Part shown: positions 1 through 14,534 of the stretch, in pieces
How positions within the stretch are numbered: position 1 is the first letter of the stretch
Layout of the letters: each line of letters starts with the position of its first letter
Assembly (NCBI GenBank): GCA_008933995.1
Contig: WARS01000046.1
Location: 2,776,026-2,840,025 of the forward strand
Reading direction: 5' to 3'
Length of the DNA stretch: 64,000 nucleotides
From: Datnioides undecimradiatus
Taxonomy: Eukaryota; Chordata; Actinopteri; Lobotiformes; Datnioididae
The notes under the pieces: model-generated
What the model saw: the letters and a program-made list of their open reading frames with translations, nothing else
Database searches by the model: none
Told to the model about the DNA's origin: nothing
Made by a program: the position numbers and the translations under genes

Positions 1-116
1 CCATCACCTGTTTTCCCAGCTCCACCCAGGTGTCACCTATCAGCTCTCGATACGCGCGTCCACCTCCAAAGGGTTCGGTCCTGCAACCACGCTCAATGTG
101 ACCACTAATATTTCAG
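1..116 (+). CDS. ptprk: ptprk exon w1: end of FN3 repeat (partial at window edge)
   Basis: The codon frame starts at base 2. The exon encodes [19 protein letters not shown] and then [10 protein letters not shown], the typical F and G strands of a fibronectin III repeat. It ends with one base of a split codon before a gtac donor. The exon is open to the left and may continue out of the window. Confidence 0.9.
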
Positions 117-3100
117 GTACAGAATAAGCTTTTTTATGTTTTAGTCTCACACAGTTACACACGGGGACTAATAGAGACTCACTCTCTTTGTTCAGCCCCG
201 ACAATAGATGAGTACGACGGGTCAGAGGCCTTTCTGAATGAAACTGCAACAACCATCACTGTCCTGCTCAAACCTGCTCAAGCCAAGGGAGCACCTATAA
301 GGTACTGCATCCACACATACATATACACATATACAATACATTCTAAGGAGTCAACCTCTGGATTCAGCTGATATGGAGTCATAGGTATTCCTGCCGTAAA
401 ACAAGTTGGGACACGGTTATTAAACTAGAAACGTAACACATAACGGCACAACCTAAATTTGAAATTAGTCCTAATTTACGAATGAAGTGAAAGGTCATCG
501 TTCAGCAGGACGGCCAAAATTAAGGCCCACTGTCCAAAATTGGCTCGCCATGACTGTGGTGCGGCCCGCCAAATGACGACTGGGGCAAAAAAAAACAATT
601 AAAAATGAATTTTAAAATATCGTTATTTAAATAACTGTTTATGAGGTTTTAATTTTCGGTGCAGTAAAACGAACTTTAAATATGCAGAATACCTAATTGT
701 CCTTATTATTTTTCATAATCTGACCGCAGCAGACAGAGTTGACACAGAGGAACTATCAGGTCCCGGTGTTCATTGCATTTCACCATTACCCAGTGTTTGC
801 TTCTGGCTGGTTGCCCGCCATTACATTTCAGTTTGGGCCCTTCAAGGGAAAGCTTTTGCACACCCCTGTCTTACAGTACGTGATCGTGCCCTGAGGCTGT
901 AATTATTGTAATAGCTATACCTCTAAATCCACATCATTTTGCACTGGGATTAGACTCCAATTATGACTGCATATACACTGTGAGAGTCTCTTTGTGTATA
1001 TACCTTTCAGTATTGCAGACATGGTTAGATAAGGACCCCCCTGATATTTTAGTGTGGTATGAAAAACTTAGATCCATTTCCACCAATGGAGAGACCGTCA
1101 CATGTGTTAAATGGCACATTTAAGCGGTTTATATACCCAATAGCAATGCGGGTAACAATTATACCACAGTAAGCACACACAAACTACACATTGTGAACTC
1201 ATCTGGTTATAATAACTTTAGGTTTTAGTGTTTGTCTGTTTAAATCTAATGGTAAATTATTGGTTTTGTATCGTATCACTTTAATATTGTTGAAGAAAAA
1301 ATAAAAGAAACCGGAGAGATGTCTGTTTCATTATGAGTGCATGAGTGTAAAAAAACAAAAGCTCAGTATTAAAATATCAAACTGTCGTTCTTGTCTACAG
1401 CGCGTACCAGATTGTAGTCGAGGAAGTGAATCCTCAGCGGACACGTCGCCAGGCTTCCTCCGACTGTTACGAGGTGATTATTAATTTGTTCTACATACAT
1501 TTAACAAGCCGTGCCTTTACAGGCTAATAATACACTTGTGTTTGTTTGCTAACAAACATTATGAAGAGTTTAATTCAGAAAAAGATGGATTTTACAGTAG
1601 ATGTCCACCTTTTGGCTCTATATACCATTGGGCCTTTGGATTGAAACTCGTATAAAACAGATAGTTTACACACTTTGTATTTGTAAACCAGATTTATAGA
1701 CATATTGTTTTTAATGTAAATACATGTTCTTTCCCAGGTCCCAGTTTCCTACCACAGTGCATCCAGCGGTGGATCTCCATATTATTATGCCGCCCAGCTG
1801 TCCCCCAGCAACCTGCCTGAGCCGCTCCCCTTCACCGTGGGAGACAACAAGACATATCAGGCAAGCCCTTTTTATCTGAGTATCATATTCTGTACATAGT
1901 GCAGCAAATGTGAAATGATAAATCAAATAGAAATCATAGTAAAGTCACACTCACAGGAGAAAAGGTAGCAGAGTTGGGAAAATTAAGTTTGAGCTACCTC
2001 GGGTGGTAATAATGTCCTGTAAACAAGGGGATTTAATCTTTACTGCAGCTAAACATAGAACCAGACATACTAGAGAGCCCACAGAGAACGCGTACAGTAC
2101 CAAGGTGCAAAATCTAAATGTATGGAAAGCAGAACGTTTGTGGATCAACAAAGAAACAACAAAAAAGCGTCTCTCATTGTCTCGCTCCATCTTTCTATCT
2201 GACTGTGTCCAGATGTGTTAAAGGAACAGTTCCACATTTTGGGAACCGTGCTCATGTGTGGTCTTTTTCCTTTTTTTAAACAACTGGAGGTTTTATACGC
2301 GGTAACAAATTACATCTAACATGTTAATTAGAGGTGTGTAGATGCGCTGATAGGTCGATTTTGTTACCAGTGCATGGTCATTGGCTGACGATTTGTGTGC
2401 GTTTAGCCTTATGCGAAGTTGCTGATCACTTCCTTTTGATCCCCAGGGTTTCTGGAATCCTCCGCTGGCTCCGCGAAAGAACTACAACATCTACCTTCAA
2501 GCTGTTAGCAGCACAGAGAGGGTAAATAAACATTTATTCATGTGAAGACACGCCAGACACCTACAGCTATCACCTGTTCGCTGCTATGAGTAAACACACT
2601 GTATGTGCACTTTCAAAGAGACACGCTAATTACATTTAAACTACATTACAGCTTCTGTCTGCAAGGTGTTATGATCTCTGAGGATGTAGCGTCGAAACAG
2701 CACTTAAAGAAAACAGGCTGCACGCAATTTAAAATACCTGCAGACAAATAAAAGTGCACCCCATTTTTACTTATGTTGGAAATACATATGCACAATAATC
2801 AATTGGCATTAGTTACTGCTACAGTGTGCTGCGCGTGTGTGGACTTTGGACTCACGTGGCGCTCTCATTGTCTTTTCTTCAGGAAACAAAGACGCAGTGT
2901 CTGAGGCTGGCTACTAAAGGTAAGAACACACACTGTCACCGTCGATGCCTCTTTATGTCAAAGCAAGTTGCTGAAGCATTTATCTGTTGTTGATTAGCAT
3001 TCTTTAATAATTGCTGGTGATCTAATGTTTACTATGTGTCTTTCTTGCTCGTCATGTTGTTACGACTGATGTTACAGGTTATTTTGATACAATATAACCA

Positions 3101-6100
3101 TTTAATAATCTGGTCAGTCCCTTAATCCAATGTGAGGATGAGTTCAGCGGAGAATTATGTTTCTATTTTACGAGTAATAGTAGGGATGTAGAGAGAAAAC
3201 ATATCCATGTGATGTGTTTGTGTGCGCATTTCCCCTGTGAGCTCGCACACACAGTCTAAATGTCATGTTTCTACTTGCAGCCATATGTTGATAGATTATC
3301 AGACCGGTCTTAAATGGTGTGGAGTTAATCCCCGGGGCAGCCACTCACACAAGGGCACGCAGGAGTGCGCGCACAGTGTTTTTGAGGAAAGATTATTAGA
3401 AAAAAAAAAAAAGCATCTGATGGATCAGAGTTGAGCAGCGTGGAGTAAGAACAAGGATAAACAGGAAATCATATTACCATGTTTTCGATGAAACTGACAA
3501 TCCTGGTGGCTGGTAGCAATGAGCTTCAGAGAACGGTGAGGATAGTGAGCGTTCATTTGGCAGAAGACGTGAAAAGATGACAATAGAATAGGTGTAGCAC
3601 AGTAGTCGTGTTAATTAAGTCTCATTGACCTAACAAAATCCAAACATATTCAAAACTATAAAACTGAGAAATGGTCACATTTTAGGAGCTGGGACCAGTG
3701 AGTGTTTGTTGGTTTTGACTGAAAATGATTATTAGAACTATTCAACCAATCATCTTGAGCTCCAGGCAGTAAACATCATGAACAAACAGGAGACGCTTCT
3801 TTCGTTTTTGAAAAGTCAGCTGAACTGATGTGATGTAAGGATTTCATTTCGACGTCAGCACATTGGGGATATGTTCAACTCCTTGCTGAGTTGAAACGTG
3901 CACTCAAATTGCGGCAACTGGTGTGAATCGAAAGCCTTTAAAATGACTAATATACAAGACTGAACATCCAATAATACGTGCTGAATTCAGCATCATGGTG
4001 CTTGTATTCACCCAGCTGATGGTCCTCCCTTTGACTCTCTTGTGCCAAAAGATCATAAAACTGAGCAGTAAAAGTGACATTTTAAGCACAAACAGCCACA
4101 ATGAATGTAGTATGAATCATTAGGACTGATCCAGGGACAGTAAACTAGCTCATTGTTGGCGATAAGTACTGTGGTTTGTAGCATCGTTCCATGCTACGTG
4201 CTTGTCCCTATAAAACTGAATAATCAACAAATTAAAGTGAAGTAAGAGAAGTTAAATTTAGATATTTGTAGATAACGTTTAAGTCTTTATCCGCACCAAA
4301 AACACCTTCACCTGTTTTCTTTAGGTCACAGAGTTCAATGTGACCAAGGCATGTAAGCCAGTAAGCTCACAGGAAATTGGTTCCATGGGATGGATCAAAG
4401 GTGTGTTTTGGCCCTTCCAGTGCCTGTAAGGTGTCGTGTTTCCACGGTGAAAAAAAGGGAAAATGTGGGAAGCAACTGCGTTTCCACTGTCATCATATTT
4501 CAAGAACTGCTGGTGCTTGTCGTTACGAGAACAGGTGGTCACTTTGCTAAAGGCTGCTAGGAGGAGACGGCGCTCTGACTCTCCAGCCTGAGGAGGTCTG
4601 AGTGAACCTGAAAGACTTATTTTAGCTTTTTTTTTTTTTTTTTTTTTTTAATAAAGAAGAAAGACACACTAATGGACAGAGAGGTCAGATGACCGTCCCT
4701 TCTCCTCTCTTTCTGTCCCTCTGCATGTGCGTGTGCACTCAACCGTGCATCCGGGAGGGAGGATTAAGTGATGGTGGTCCTATTAGGTCACCTAGGGTAT
4801 TGTGTATTGTCACTGCTGCCTCAGGGTGTTTTTGTGTGTGTGTGTGTGTGGCTAAGTTGAGAGTGTTAGTGTACTGACCTGGATAATTTTTTACAGACAT
4901 TAAGAGCTCCCGCCGACATTATGAGGTCAGGCTCAGACCCTTTTTAAGATGCCGTTTGATGTCGTTTTGTTGCCCTTTGCCCACTGATTCCTGGCCTGAC
5001 AGTTGTTGTCATTGAACAAAAGTCTGCTGTAGACTTTAACATTAACCCCAAAAAATTAGGAAATCTTCCCATGCTGGGTTTTTGAGCCTGATACCAGTCA
5101 TATTTTCACAAACTCGTAATATAAACAAACATTTCTTGTTTAAACTCAACTCAAAAGCGCACAGTATAAAGAAATTATCAGGATCTTTCCATTTTTTATT
5201 TAATTTGTGACCAATAAAAATGCCAAGCAGGAATTTAAAGATGAATTAGAGATACTGTTTGTTTATGACCTTAGTTTACTATGATTACACACATATAAAA
5301 CAATATTTCTGCAGTATGGTCATTATTTTATATTTTACGATATATTGGACCAACACTGGGACACATATTCAGCAAAGTGGGCTCATTGGTGTTATTCAGG
5401 GGTAGTTTCTGACATGACCTGTATCCAAATCATAGCACTGGTAACTGTTATGTATTTGCCAATTTAGAAAATATGCGGGGGGGGGTTATTTAAAATGAAA
5501 AACATGGATATTTTATAGTCTAGAAAACTTAAGGACATCACAATTTTACAAGACAGGCAATATTTGTTCTGATTTGTCAAGTAAACCCATGGAAATACCG
5601 AGACCGTCAGTGATTTGAACCTCCAAAGTATGAGCCTGTGTGGTCAAATCATTACAAAAATATATAACACTCTGTGCTGTGTCTTACACTATTGTCCAAA
5701 AACTAAAAACACGTTCCTGTAACTGAAAATAGACCCCAGCAGCTACACCACTTGGTCCTGTTTGAGTGAGTTTTAAAGACTTAGTACAGGTCTGAGTTAA
5801 ACAAACAGGAAGTTGTGTCAATAAGAACAATACAGAATAACACCAACTTTATCCTTTCACACACATCAATGCTCGCGCTTCATCCATCGGTCCAGGTCCC
5901 ATCTTTTAGTGCAGTGTTGTTACATAATGACTTGGGGTTGGAAGAGGGGCGTTTCAAAGGTTTAAGCAGCCGAAACATGTTGTAACAAAATAATATGTTG
6001 AAGTCACACATATTGAGGGAGATAAAAAGAGAGAGAGGGAGATTAAGTTTATCTTGTTGATATTTAGCATTAGAAGTGGATTATTGTTTGATAGACGTAT

Positions 6101-9100
6101 TGCATTATGTTTTTTTTTTGTGCATATGTCTCTGTGTTGGATTATTTGGATTATCATAATGCATGATAATGTTCTTACGGTGCAGTACGAACTATTCTGG
6201 TATTATGGGATCAGATCGCTAAGCTCAGGAACATGAAAACAGATGCTCGCTCTTATTCTGTTGACTTTCTGTCCGTGATCGGCGGGGTTGAATCTCCACT
6301 ACGGCGCGTGCGCTCCGCCTGCAACATTTGTAAATTATACTCCAAACAGAAGAAATCAGGGAGCCCAGCCAATTCTCTGAAGTCATCAGGAACATGAAAT
6401 GAGTTTGAGTACGAGTAATATACGGTGACGGTGGTGCAGGAACGCCGGACAGCTACAGTCAAATTGCATGTCGAATGCATTTCCCAGTGGGAGTATGATG
6501 CCAAGGATAACCTGAAATACACTGAAAATACTCGGCCCATTGAGCATTTCTTTATTTGTTTATATGTAGTCAGTGTCTTTTCATTTTTTTAATATTGCAG
6601 CAGTGAGTGGGAGTTGTGAGTAGTGAGTGTACATAAAGTTCACTGGTTCAGCACATTTCCCATCAGGTGATTCAGCCCAAATGAAACAGAAGCTGACATC
6701 TGTAGGGTTTGTTGTTCAGTTGATTGGCTCCCATTGATGCTCTGTTACTGCCTCTTCTACTGCCTTGGCAATGTCAGTTGGTACAGTTTGACTCATCTCA
6801 AATATCTGATGTGTTTACTGTGGAAGTTTGAAAAGTGATTCATGTTTTCCAGAGGGTGGATCCTACAGACTTTAGAAATCTGCAGGCTTTTTTTAAATTT
6901 TGCACCAGCAGAAGGTCAAAATCTGAAATTACCGTGTGAAACATCTGAGCATCTACTGGATGGACATACTCAAAACATACTCAGCATACTCAAAACGTGC
7001 CTGGATGAAGCGGTAATTAGCATGCTAATATGCTAAACAAATATACGAACATGGTTAGCATTGATGTGCAACATGCTAAACTTACTATTGTGAGCGTGTT
7101 AGCATTCTGACATTAGCATTTAGATTCATGTTTAGCGCGGTGCCTCACGGAGCTGCTAGCACGTCGTGATTCCTGGTTGCGTTTCTAAAGTTAAACCTGC
7201 CTCGGGCCCGGGTGTCTGTGAGTTATTCTGTGACTGTTGTGGGTAGACACAATCTCTTTTGTTCGTCATTATGATTGCTGTGATATTAATAAAGAATTTA
7301 TCGTTAGTCTAAACATTTCAAACTGAGACAGGTACGCTCCTCAAACAAAACTTGAGGCTATATTTGCATCATGAGTGACGGTTACCATGGCACTTGTGTT
7401 GGCAGTTGTCTACAAGGAATATTTCAAGTCCTGATATTTACCTGATCTTCAGCACGGTGCTGATTAAACCTTCTTACTTAAATTTCTCATCAGGATCTGT
7501 TTCCTTATCGCACTCACCACTTTCCTGATGTGAGGGCATTTTGTAAAGCCATCTTTAGAGAAAGGCAAACACAGTTCCTGAGGCTGTTGTTAGGGCTGCT
7601 TTGCCAGCTTTGGGTGACATGGGGTTGCGTGAAAACTTCAAAATAGTGCCAAGATTGTGTTATCTGTATAACAGGCTTACAAAAGAGTGCAAGAGAGTAC
7701 CATTTCAGAAATGTGGAGGTCTACACCTGCTGAAGATTCAGGATTTCTCAGAAGCATAGTTGAGTGGTGGGTTTGGTTTTGCGTGACTGATTTGCTGCCT
7801 CAGAAAATTGTTTTATAAAAATCGAGCTTTATCTGGTTAGAAATATTGTTATTTAACTTTTTCTTTGTCCAATATCACGCAGCTTTTTGAGAAAAATACA
7901 AACTCAGCTGTAGAAAAATCTAGATAATAAGTCTTTTGAAGATTATGCTGGTAATTATTTCAGAACTAAATTTTTTATCTTATACTGCCGAGAAACACAA
8001 TCACTGTTGGAAATGTCTGCATATCTTACAGTGCCTGTACAGAGAGCTAGGAAACTTTTAGCTTGTCAATCACAAGAAATCTACTAGAAACTGGTTGTGT
8101 TGCAGTTGCAGTCCCCAGTTGGCTGAAAGCTTTTGGTCGACAGCTTTCCATTAGAATAACGGTTGAACTCACAAAGCTTGGAGCTCTTCGGAGCGATGTC
8201 TCAAAGGTTATTTCACGAAACACAAACACATTTAACAAAGTGCAGAGATTAATCAACTTATCACATTTTTATTTAATATATATGGATATTTTTAACATGT
8301 CTGCAGAGTTTAAACTGTGGCTGTTGTTCACTAGTGTGTGTAAAACTTTAAAAACCTGCCAATAAGAGCCTTTAATGTCATTTCACAGCTTCCCACTGAC
8401 ATGAATACTCTTCAAAAGGCGCAAGATTTCAATAATTAGGTCGTTGGTTATTTTAATTTTAGTGGTTGTTTTGAATGATTACGGTTATATTCTGCTGATA
8501 GTTGAGCTAATATTACGTCAGGGCCTCAGTATTGACGTCCTTTTATCGTCATTACGGTGTAGGTGCCACAGAGGAGCCGGAAGTCATCCCTGACCCCGCT
8601 AAACAGACGGATCGAGTGGTGAAGATCGCCGGGATCAGTGCTGGTGTTCTCGTCTTTATACTGCTGGTGCTGGTAGCCATCCTATTGGTCAAGAAGAGGT
8701 GAGTGACAGCCCGTATAAACACACCGAAACAGCTCTGATGGAAGAGTTTCACGAAGAACGCAAATACTACATAAACAACAGTACTACACCGACAGGCATG
8801 CAGCTGCGAGAGCACACGGACACAGATGTGCACCTAAACCCGTTCTCTTGTTGTGTGTTGGTCCAGTATTTGCTGTAGTAACACCATCCTCCATCCATCC
8901 ACCATAAACGTTGATCTCCCTTCAGAACCAGCCTGATAATTGCCTGCAGTTTGTTCTGTTTTGATAGATAGCTGAAGGCTTGTTTTTCCCAGGATCCATG
9001 CGAAAATATGGAATTTCCAAATTTAGAAACCCCCGCCTCACAGTTGTGTGATTTGATTGAAGATCTGAGGCTGATGGTTTTTGGTTTTTTGTTGTTTTTT

Positions 9101-12100
9101 TTTTGTCTCGTACAGTACAGCTGTCGTATCAAACGAGACAAAACAACCACTCAGAACAGCTGACTCAACTGAGAGCAGGCAGGAGAAGCTCAGTGAAAGA
9201 GATCCTGCATCAGAAGATAATGATAAGATATACCTGATATATAACAGCATCTAGCTCTAGATTATGGCATTGTAGGTATGAAGGGACATTCAAACAAAGG
9301 GTCATTGTGCATAGGAAAGGAGAATTTGGCAAGATGATGAGGAGAAGGGAAAATGTTGTGAATGAAGGGTGGTTTGTTGGAGTTGGGGTTAGAGTTGAGT
9401 AAAGAAATACGATTTTTAATATATTTGTTGCCTTACGCAGTATGTTTTGTGCCGTTTCACTCTTTGTAGAACTCAAGGCCAACAATATCTCAGTCAGTGT
9501 AACTTGGTGTACTGCAACGCGCTCTTACAAGGGGCTTGTACAGGTATGGGTAAGGAGGAAATAAAGAAAACAAGCGACTGACTGAGTGATATACAAGAGC
9601 CACCTCTTCACATCTTGAAGAGTCACACTTTGTCCCGGTGTCACTGTAACGGTTTGGCCTGTGATGTGTTTGTTTGGTGCAGGGCTCCACCATGTGGTGG
9701 CTAAACACAGCTACAACATCAAAATGAAGCTGCAGCTGTAGCTCACACTAAAACCTGGTAGCCTTATTCTTTTATGCTCCTGTCTTATGTCTGTGTGAAG
9801 TTAAGATGGCCACTGTCACCAAAATGTGTTTGGCCTCATGGAAAGTCATTTAATTCATACATCTCCAAAGAAACATGTTGTATTTTAACACAACAGCAGC
9901 ATTATTCACGAACTGCTATAGGAATAAACACTGCTGTAGCATTACATTACTGGGATTTTAATTCATTTTTAATTTTACTACACTATTTGAAGTCCTATCT
10001 TGGAGTATGTGACCATCGTCAGACACTGAAACCGAAAAGTTCGACGCTGAAAATCCTTATTTTTTCTCAGCTGTGACCCACAGTTCACAGCAGCTTAATT
10101 AACTTGTGTAATGTTATCACATCAAGCTGTTCAGAGAGCCGTCTTCATTATTTAAACACGAGCTCACGCCATAAGTCTAGACGAGTTTGTTGTTTTGCAT
10201 AGAACCTGCTCTCTATTCATCACATGTTAACCAAGTAACTGTGAGGTTACGTGAGGTTGAACTCTGGCTTTGTGTTTTCCAGGGCGTGTGTGTGTGTGTG
10301 TGTGCGCGCGTTAATGTAGGTGCGCGCCTTTAAAAGTCATGTACACGGCTGTACGTGCGCAATAATTAACCATTACTAAACACGTCACTCTTCCTGTGAC
10401 CTTTCAATTAAAATGTGGTGTTGAGGGAACCTGAGTGCCTCATTAAAAACAGAATAATTAGGAATCTAACTTGCATATTCGGGCCAGATACATTCATGTC
10501 CGGCGTGTCATATCACATCTTATCTTTTTATGATATGAAATGTGAACATTAAAAGCTTGGTTTGCTCATTGACCAAGAAATCTAAGATTAATCATCACCA
10601 AACTAAGAAAATGTCTCTTCCAGGAGGTACTATTCATAATCTCCTCTGAGCACTGAGGTACTGCATGTTGCCAGAGGCCTGAGGGAACAACCAAGACATC
10701 AGCCTCTCAATTACAGCCAATCATGATCTCACTCGGCAAATCAAAAACAATTAAAGACATTAAATTACAGCCAGTAATGAGCTCTCATCATCAGAGGACT
10801 TGGCTCAGACAGCCCCTGACCTCCGTATTTTTTGTTCTAACTCTCCGAACGAAATCACGTGATCCGGCGTTTGTGCTGCTGCTTCAGAGTCAAAGTGTAA
10901 TTGCGAATGATGAGGCAAAGGACCTGAGCTTCAATTGGAGGATGGAAATACTCTGTTTATTGCAGACGCCGTTATTTGCTTGCGATGCACAACAGCGTTT
11001 GAAACATATTCATCATCCAGAAATTTGACCATGTTTGATCCACAATTCGCACTCGGCGGCCCGATCATTGTAACACATTTTACTGAACATCAGCTGTCCC
11101 TTGGGTATTATAAACCTTTTGATGAAAGAAAATTGGTCCAAATTGAAAGATGATGCCCTTTTTTTGTTTTGGGAAGTATCAACTCTGTAACTGCGTGCAC
11201 AGTCTGGAGGAACTGAAATCAGCGTCTGCGGTTGTTTTGAACTGCAACCAGCTCAAGATGCAGCCGTGCATTCGGGCCAGAGGAGACTTCAAATAAAAAG
11301 TCGGCGCTACAATACTAAGCATTCAAGGGACTGCCACAAGATGACTGTGTTTATGTCAAAATGTTATATTTAGGTTGGATAAAGTATGTATTACCAGCGT
11401 GGACAACTGGGAAACAGAGAAAATTATGTTTAAACATGTTTGTAGGTTGTTTTCTTAGTTAAGAATGGACGAGATGTTGTAGCAAACATCGTTGATCAAC
11501 TCATGACACCACTTTCTGGTTGAGAAAACTCATTTGTGCATCTCTGCCCGGGACTTAAAAATGAATTTGAGCTACCTGAAGTGAAACCTAAAAAAAAACC
11601 AAACACACAAAACAGCGCTTCACTTTAATTTCACATTTTTTGTGTCGAAAACTAATTTCTAGACGGATTTCTGACTAAACTGTGACACCCGACTCAACAG
11701 CAGCGCACTTTGAGTATTATCAAATGGTTTCATGTCACCCTCATGAGTCTGAGGTTACACTGACAGCGTTTAGTAGTTTTCCATTAAGGTTTCTGGGGAG
11801 ATCAATCTTCATCGCCATTGAACCTTTACAACTTTGAACAATACTGCATCTTTAAAATGGTGGGACATGATGACATCGCAATGACATCATGCTTGCTTTA
11901 CAGGAAGCAGGCTGTGTGGTGTTACAGATCTAATAGCTTGGTATTAGTTTTTGACAAATTGTATATTATCTATAACAGGAGTAAGGTTAACTTCAACCAG
12001 GGCCCGTCTAGTTACACTAAATGCAGCTTTAAAGTATGTGAATAGTTCACCTTCAGAAGAAGAGAAGCACGTTTTAACAGATTCACTCTGATAGTTTGTT

Positions 12101-14307
12101 TTGTATTTTATTCATAGTGTTATTTATTAAGTCCTTGAGCTTGTTTTGTAGTATTTATTTAGCATTAAACTTTTTTTTTTTTTTAACTTTTCTAAAGAAA
12201 TAGGGCCCATAGTTTTTCCAACAACCCCTTGCATGACCCTCAAGTTGTAGCAATTAAAAGGTGTTTTCTTCTGTTTTTGTTGTTGCTGGTTGGGACAGGA
12301 CAGTATTGTCCTAATTTGTATATTCATGACCCTTGTGTCTCATTCTTTGCTTTTCTGATTGGCTCACAACCCCAGGAGGACCTACTATTCATACTCTTAT
12401 TACCTGTAAGTAAACAACCAATCAATAAATCAGCTCACCCAGCTGCTGTTATCTTATTGGGCGAATTATTAGTGGCTAGTTGTTGTTATTTTTAAAGATG
12501 CAGTATACTTTTTTCAAGACAAAACACATTTTCAGCTCTGACCAACCAGCCAAAGCCATCCTCATTGACGCCTTGCCAGGGTGGGGGGTCAATTCACTTT
12601 CATGTCAGTCGGGTCAGGACTTGTGAATTTCTTATTTTCAACCATTTGTTTGAACATTTTAAAATCTTTAGCCACCGACAAAACCTTACTAGCAAGAGAG
12701 TTTTGACGTTTTCTTGTTCAGAAATAAAAATCAATCGATCAATCAATCAATAAATAAATAGCAAATCACAAGCAAACTCAGTGTCTGCTTCTATGAAAAG
12801 GACTGAACTGACTGTGAATTGACCTCAGCCCTGGTGTCCTCTACATGCTCCAAAGTTGCTCTGAAGCAGGCTTTTAAAGGCCAAAGTTGGCCATAAACCA
12901 GAACAAAGCAGGCCAAAGTGGGACGACACAGGCCTAAGCGTGTTATTTGAAAAAAGAATGCTGCACTTGTGACTTGTAGCTCTTTGTGTGCATGTAGTCA
13001 TGTGATCATCCATCCGCCCATCAAGTCACAGGTATCACGGTAACTCTGCTGCACATGCTCAGCGTCTCTCTCCTGGTTCCCGTCCGGAGAGAGTCCAGCT
13101 CCTGTCTGGAGCACGTGGCTCTGATTTTAGGTAGTTCTTGGTGGTTTTTCAATGTTGTGGGTTCTCCTGCTCCTGCTGTCTGATTGTCGCTCAGCGGCTG
13201 TGACCAAAATGGATCCCCAGTAACTAATTGTGGGGGCTAATTAGTGCACTATTTAGCAGGTACAAAGGCACTGACAGTGAATATAAATGAATATGCATAT
13301 TTATTATCACCAGCTTGAAGCCAACATTGAGACAATTTAACATTTATCATGTAGTTTAAAGTCAATAATACAAGAGAAAATGCATTTAAACCCTGTTAAA
13401 CTACTTTAACTGTTATATTGTGCACATATTCCATAATATATAGGTCAAAAATGCAACAAGAACTGTCTGTTTGTCTTCTTATATCGAAGAAACAGCAGTT
13501 ATCGCACAGGTTCAGAAAACTGAACGTCTGTTCAAATACTTTTATCAGAAACAGCAGCTATAACTCTCGTTTTTCATCACACAGGTAATCAAACCTGTTT
13601 AAACTTTGTCTCATGCTTTATTTTACCAAATCACTTTTGCAATAACTTTTTTTTTTTTTCTTAGCAGGAGAGGATATTGTCATGTTTTAGTTATTCATTA
13701 ATATGAGATTTTCAGATTGTCTTGGCATTCATTTGACATTTTTATAATCAGGCATGTTCAGTTTTAATGAACACACATTTCACTAAAAATCAATTTAAAT
13801 TTTAATTTTACAACATAGACCTCTAACAATGAGCGAGCCGCTCTAGCTTTGGTCACAGCTGCCCCTCTCTCTTCTTTTCTGCTCATTACGTACAACATAT
13901 TCTGTACAAACACACTTCATACAGTGGTCTGTATTATATCTGTGTGGCCTTCTGTCCTGTGTTGAGGTTTTCTGTCGGACACACTCACAAACACCCACAC
14001 AAACAGCCTAACATGGTCGGCAGTTACAACAGTGTTCCTACTGAGTGTGTGAGCGTGTGTATTATGTGTGTGTACATGGTCTTAGAGGTGGACTGTTTTG
14101 GGGGTCAAGAGGTAAAATATGCTATACACCACAGCATGCTTTCTGTCTGTTTACTGGGAAGACGTCAGAGCCGTACATTGTATCAGTTATGCAACAATCA
14201 AAAATCAATTGCCTTATTAAACTTGATGAGATAAGAGTGTGTGTGTGTGTGAGTGAGAGAGAGAGAGTGTGTGTGTGAGAGAGTGTGTGTGTGTGTGAGT
14301 GAGAGAG

Positions 14308-14367
<60 letters not shown>

Positions 14368-14496
14368 TCCAAAAATCATGTTTTTAAGACAAATTTCACA
14401 CAAAAGCAACAAGAAATAAATATTTAAACACACACACACACACACCTCCTGCAGCAAGCTGGCCTTAAAATTCAATAACACACAGAAACAGTGAAG

Positions 14497-14534
<38 letters not shown>

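Noticed and set aside
14232-14367. Repeat array considered as CRISPR
   Set aside because: Pure dinucleotide microsatellite without spacers, in a vertebrate intron.
14122-14481. 119-codon minus-strand frame rich in His-Thr
   Set aside because: Produced by the GT/GA microsatellite, not by a gene.
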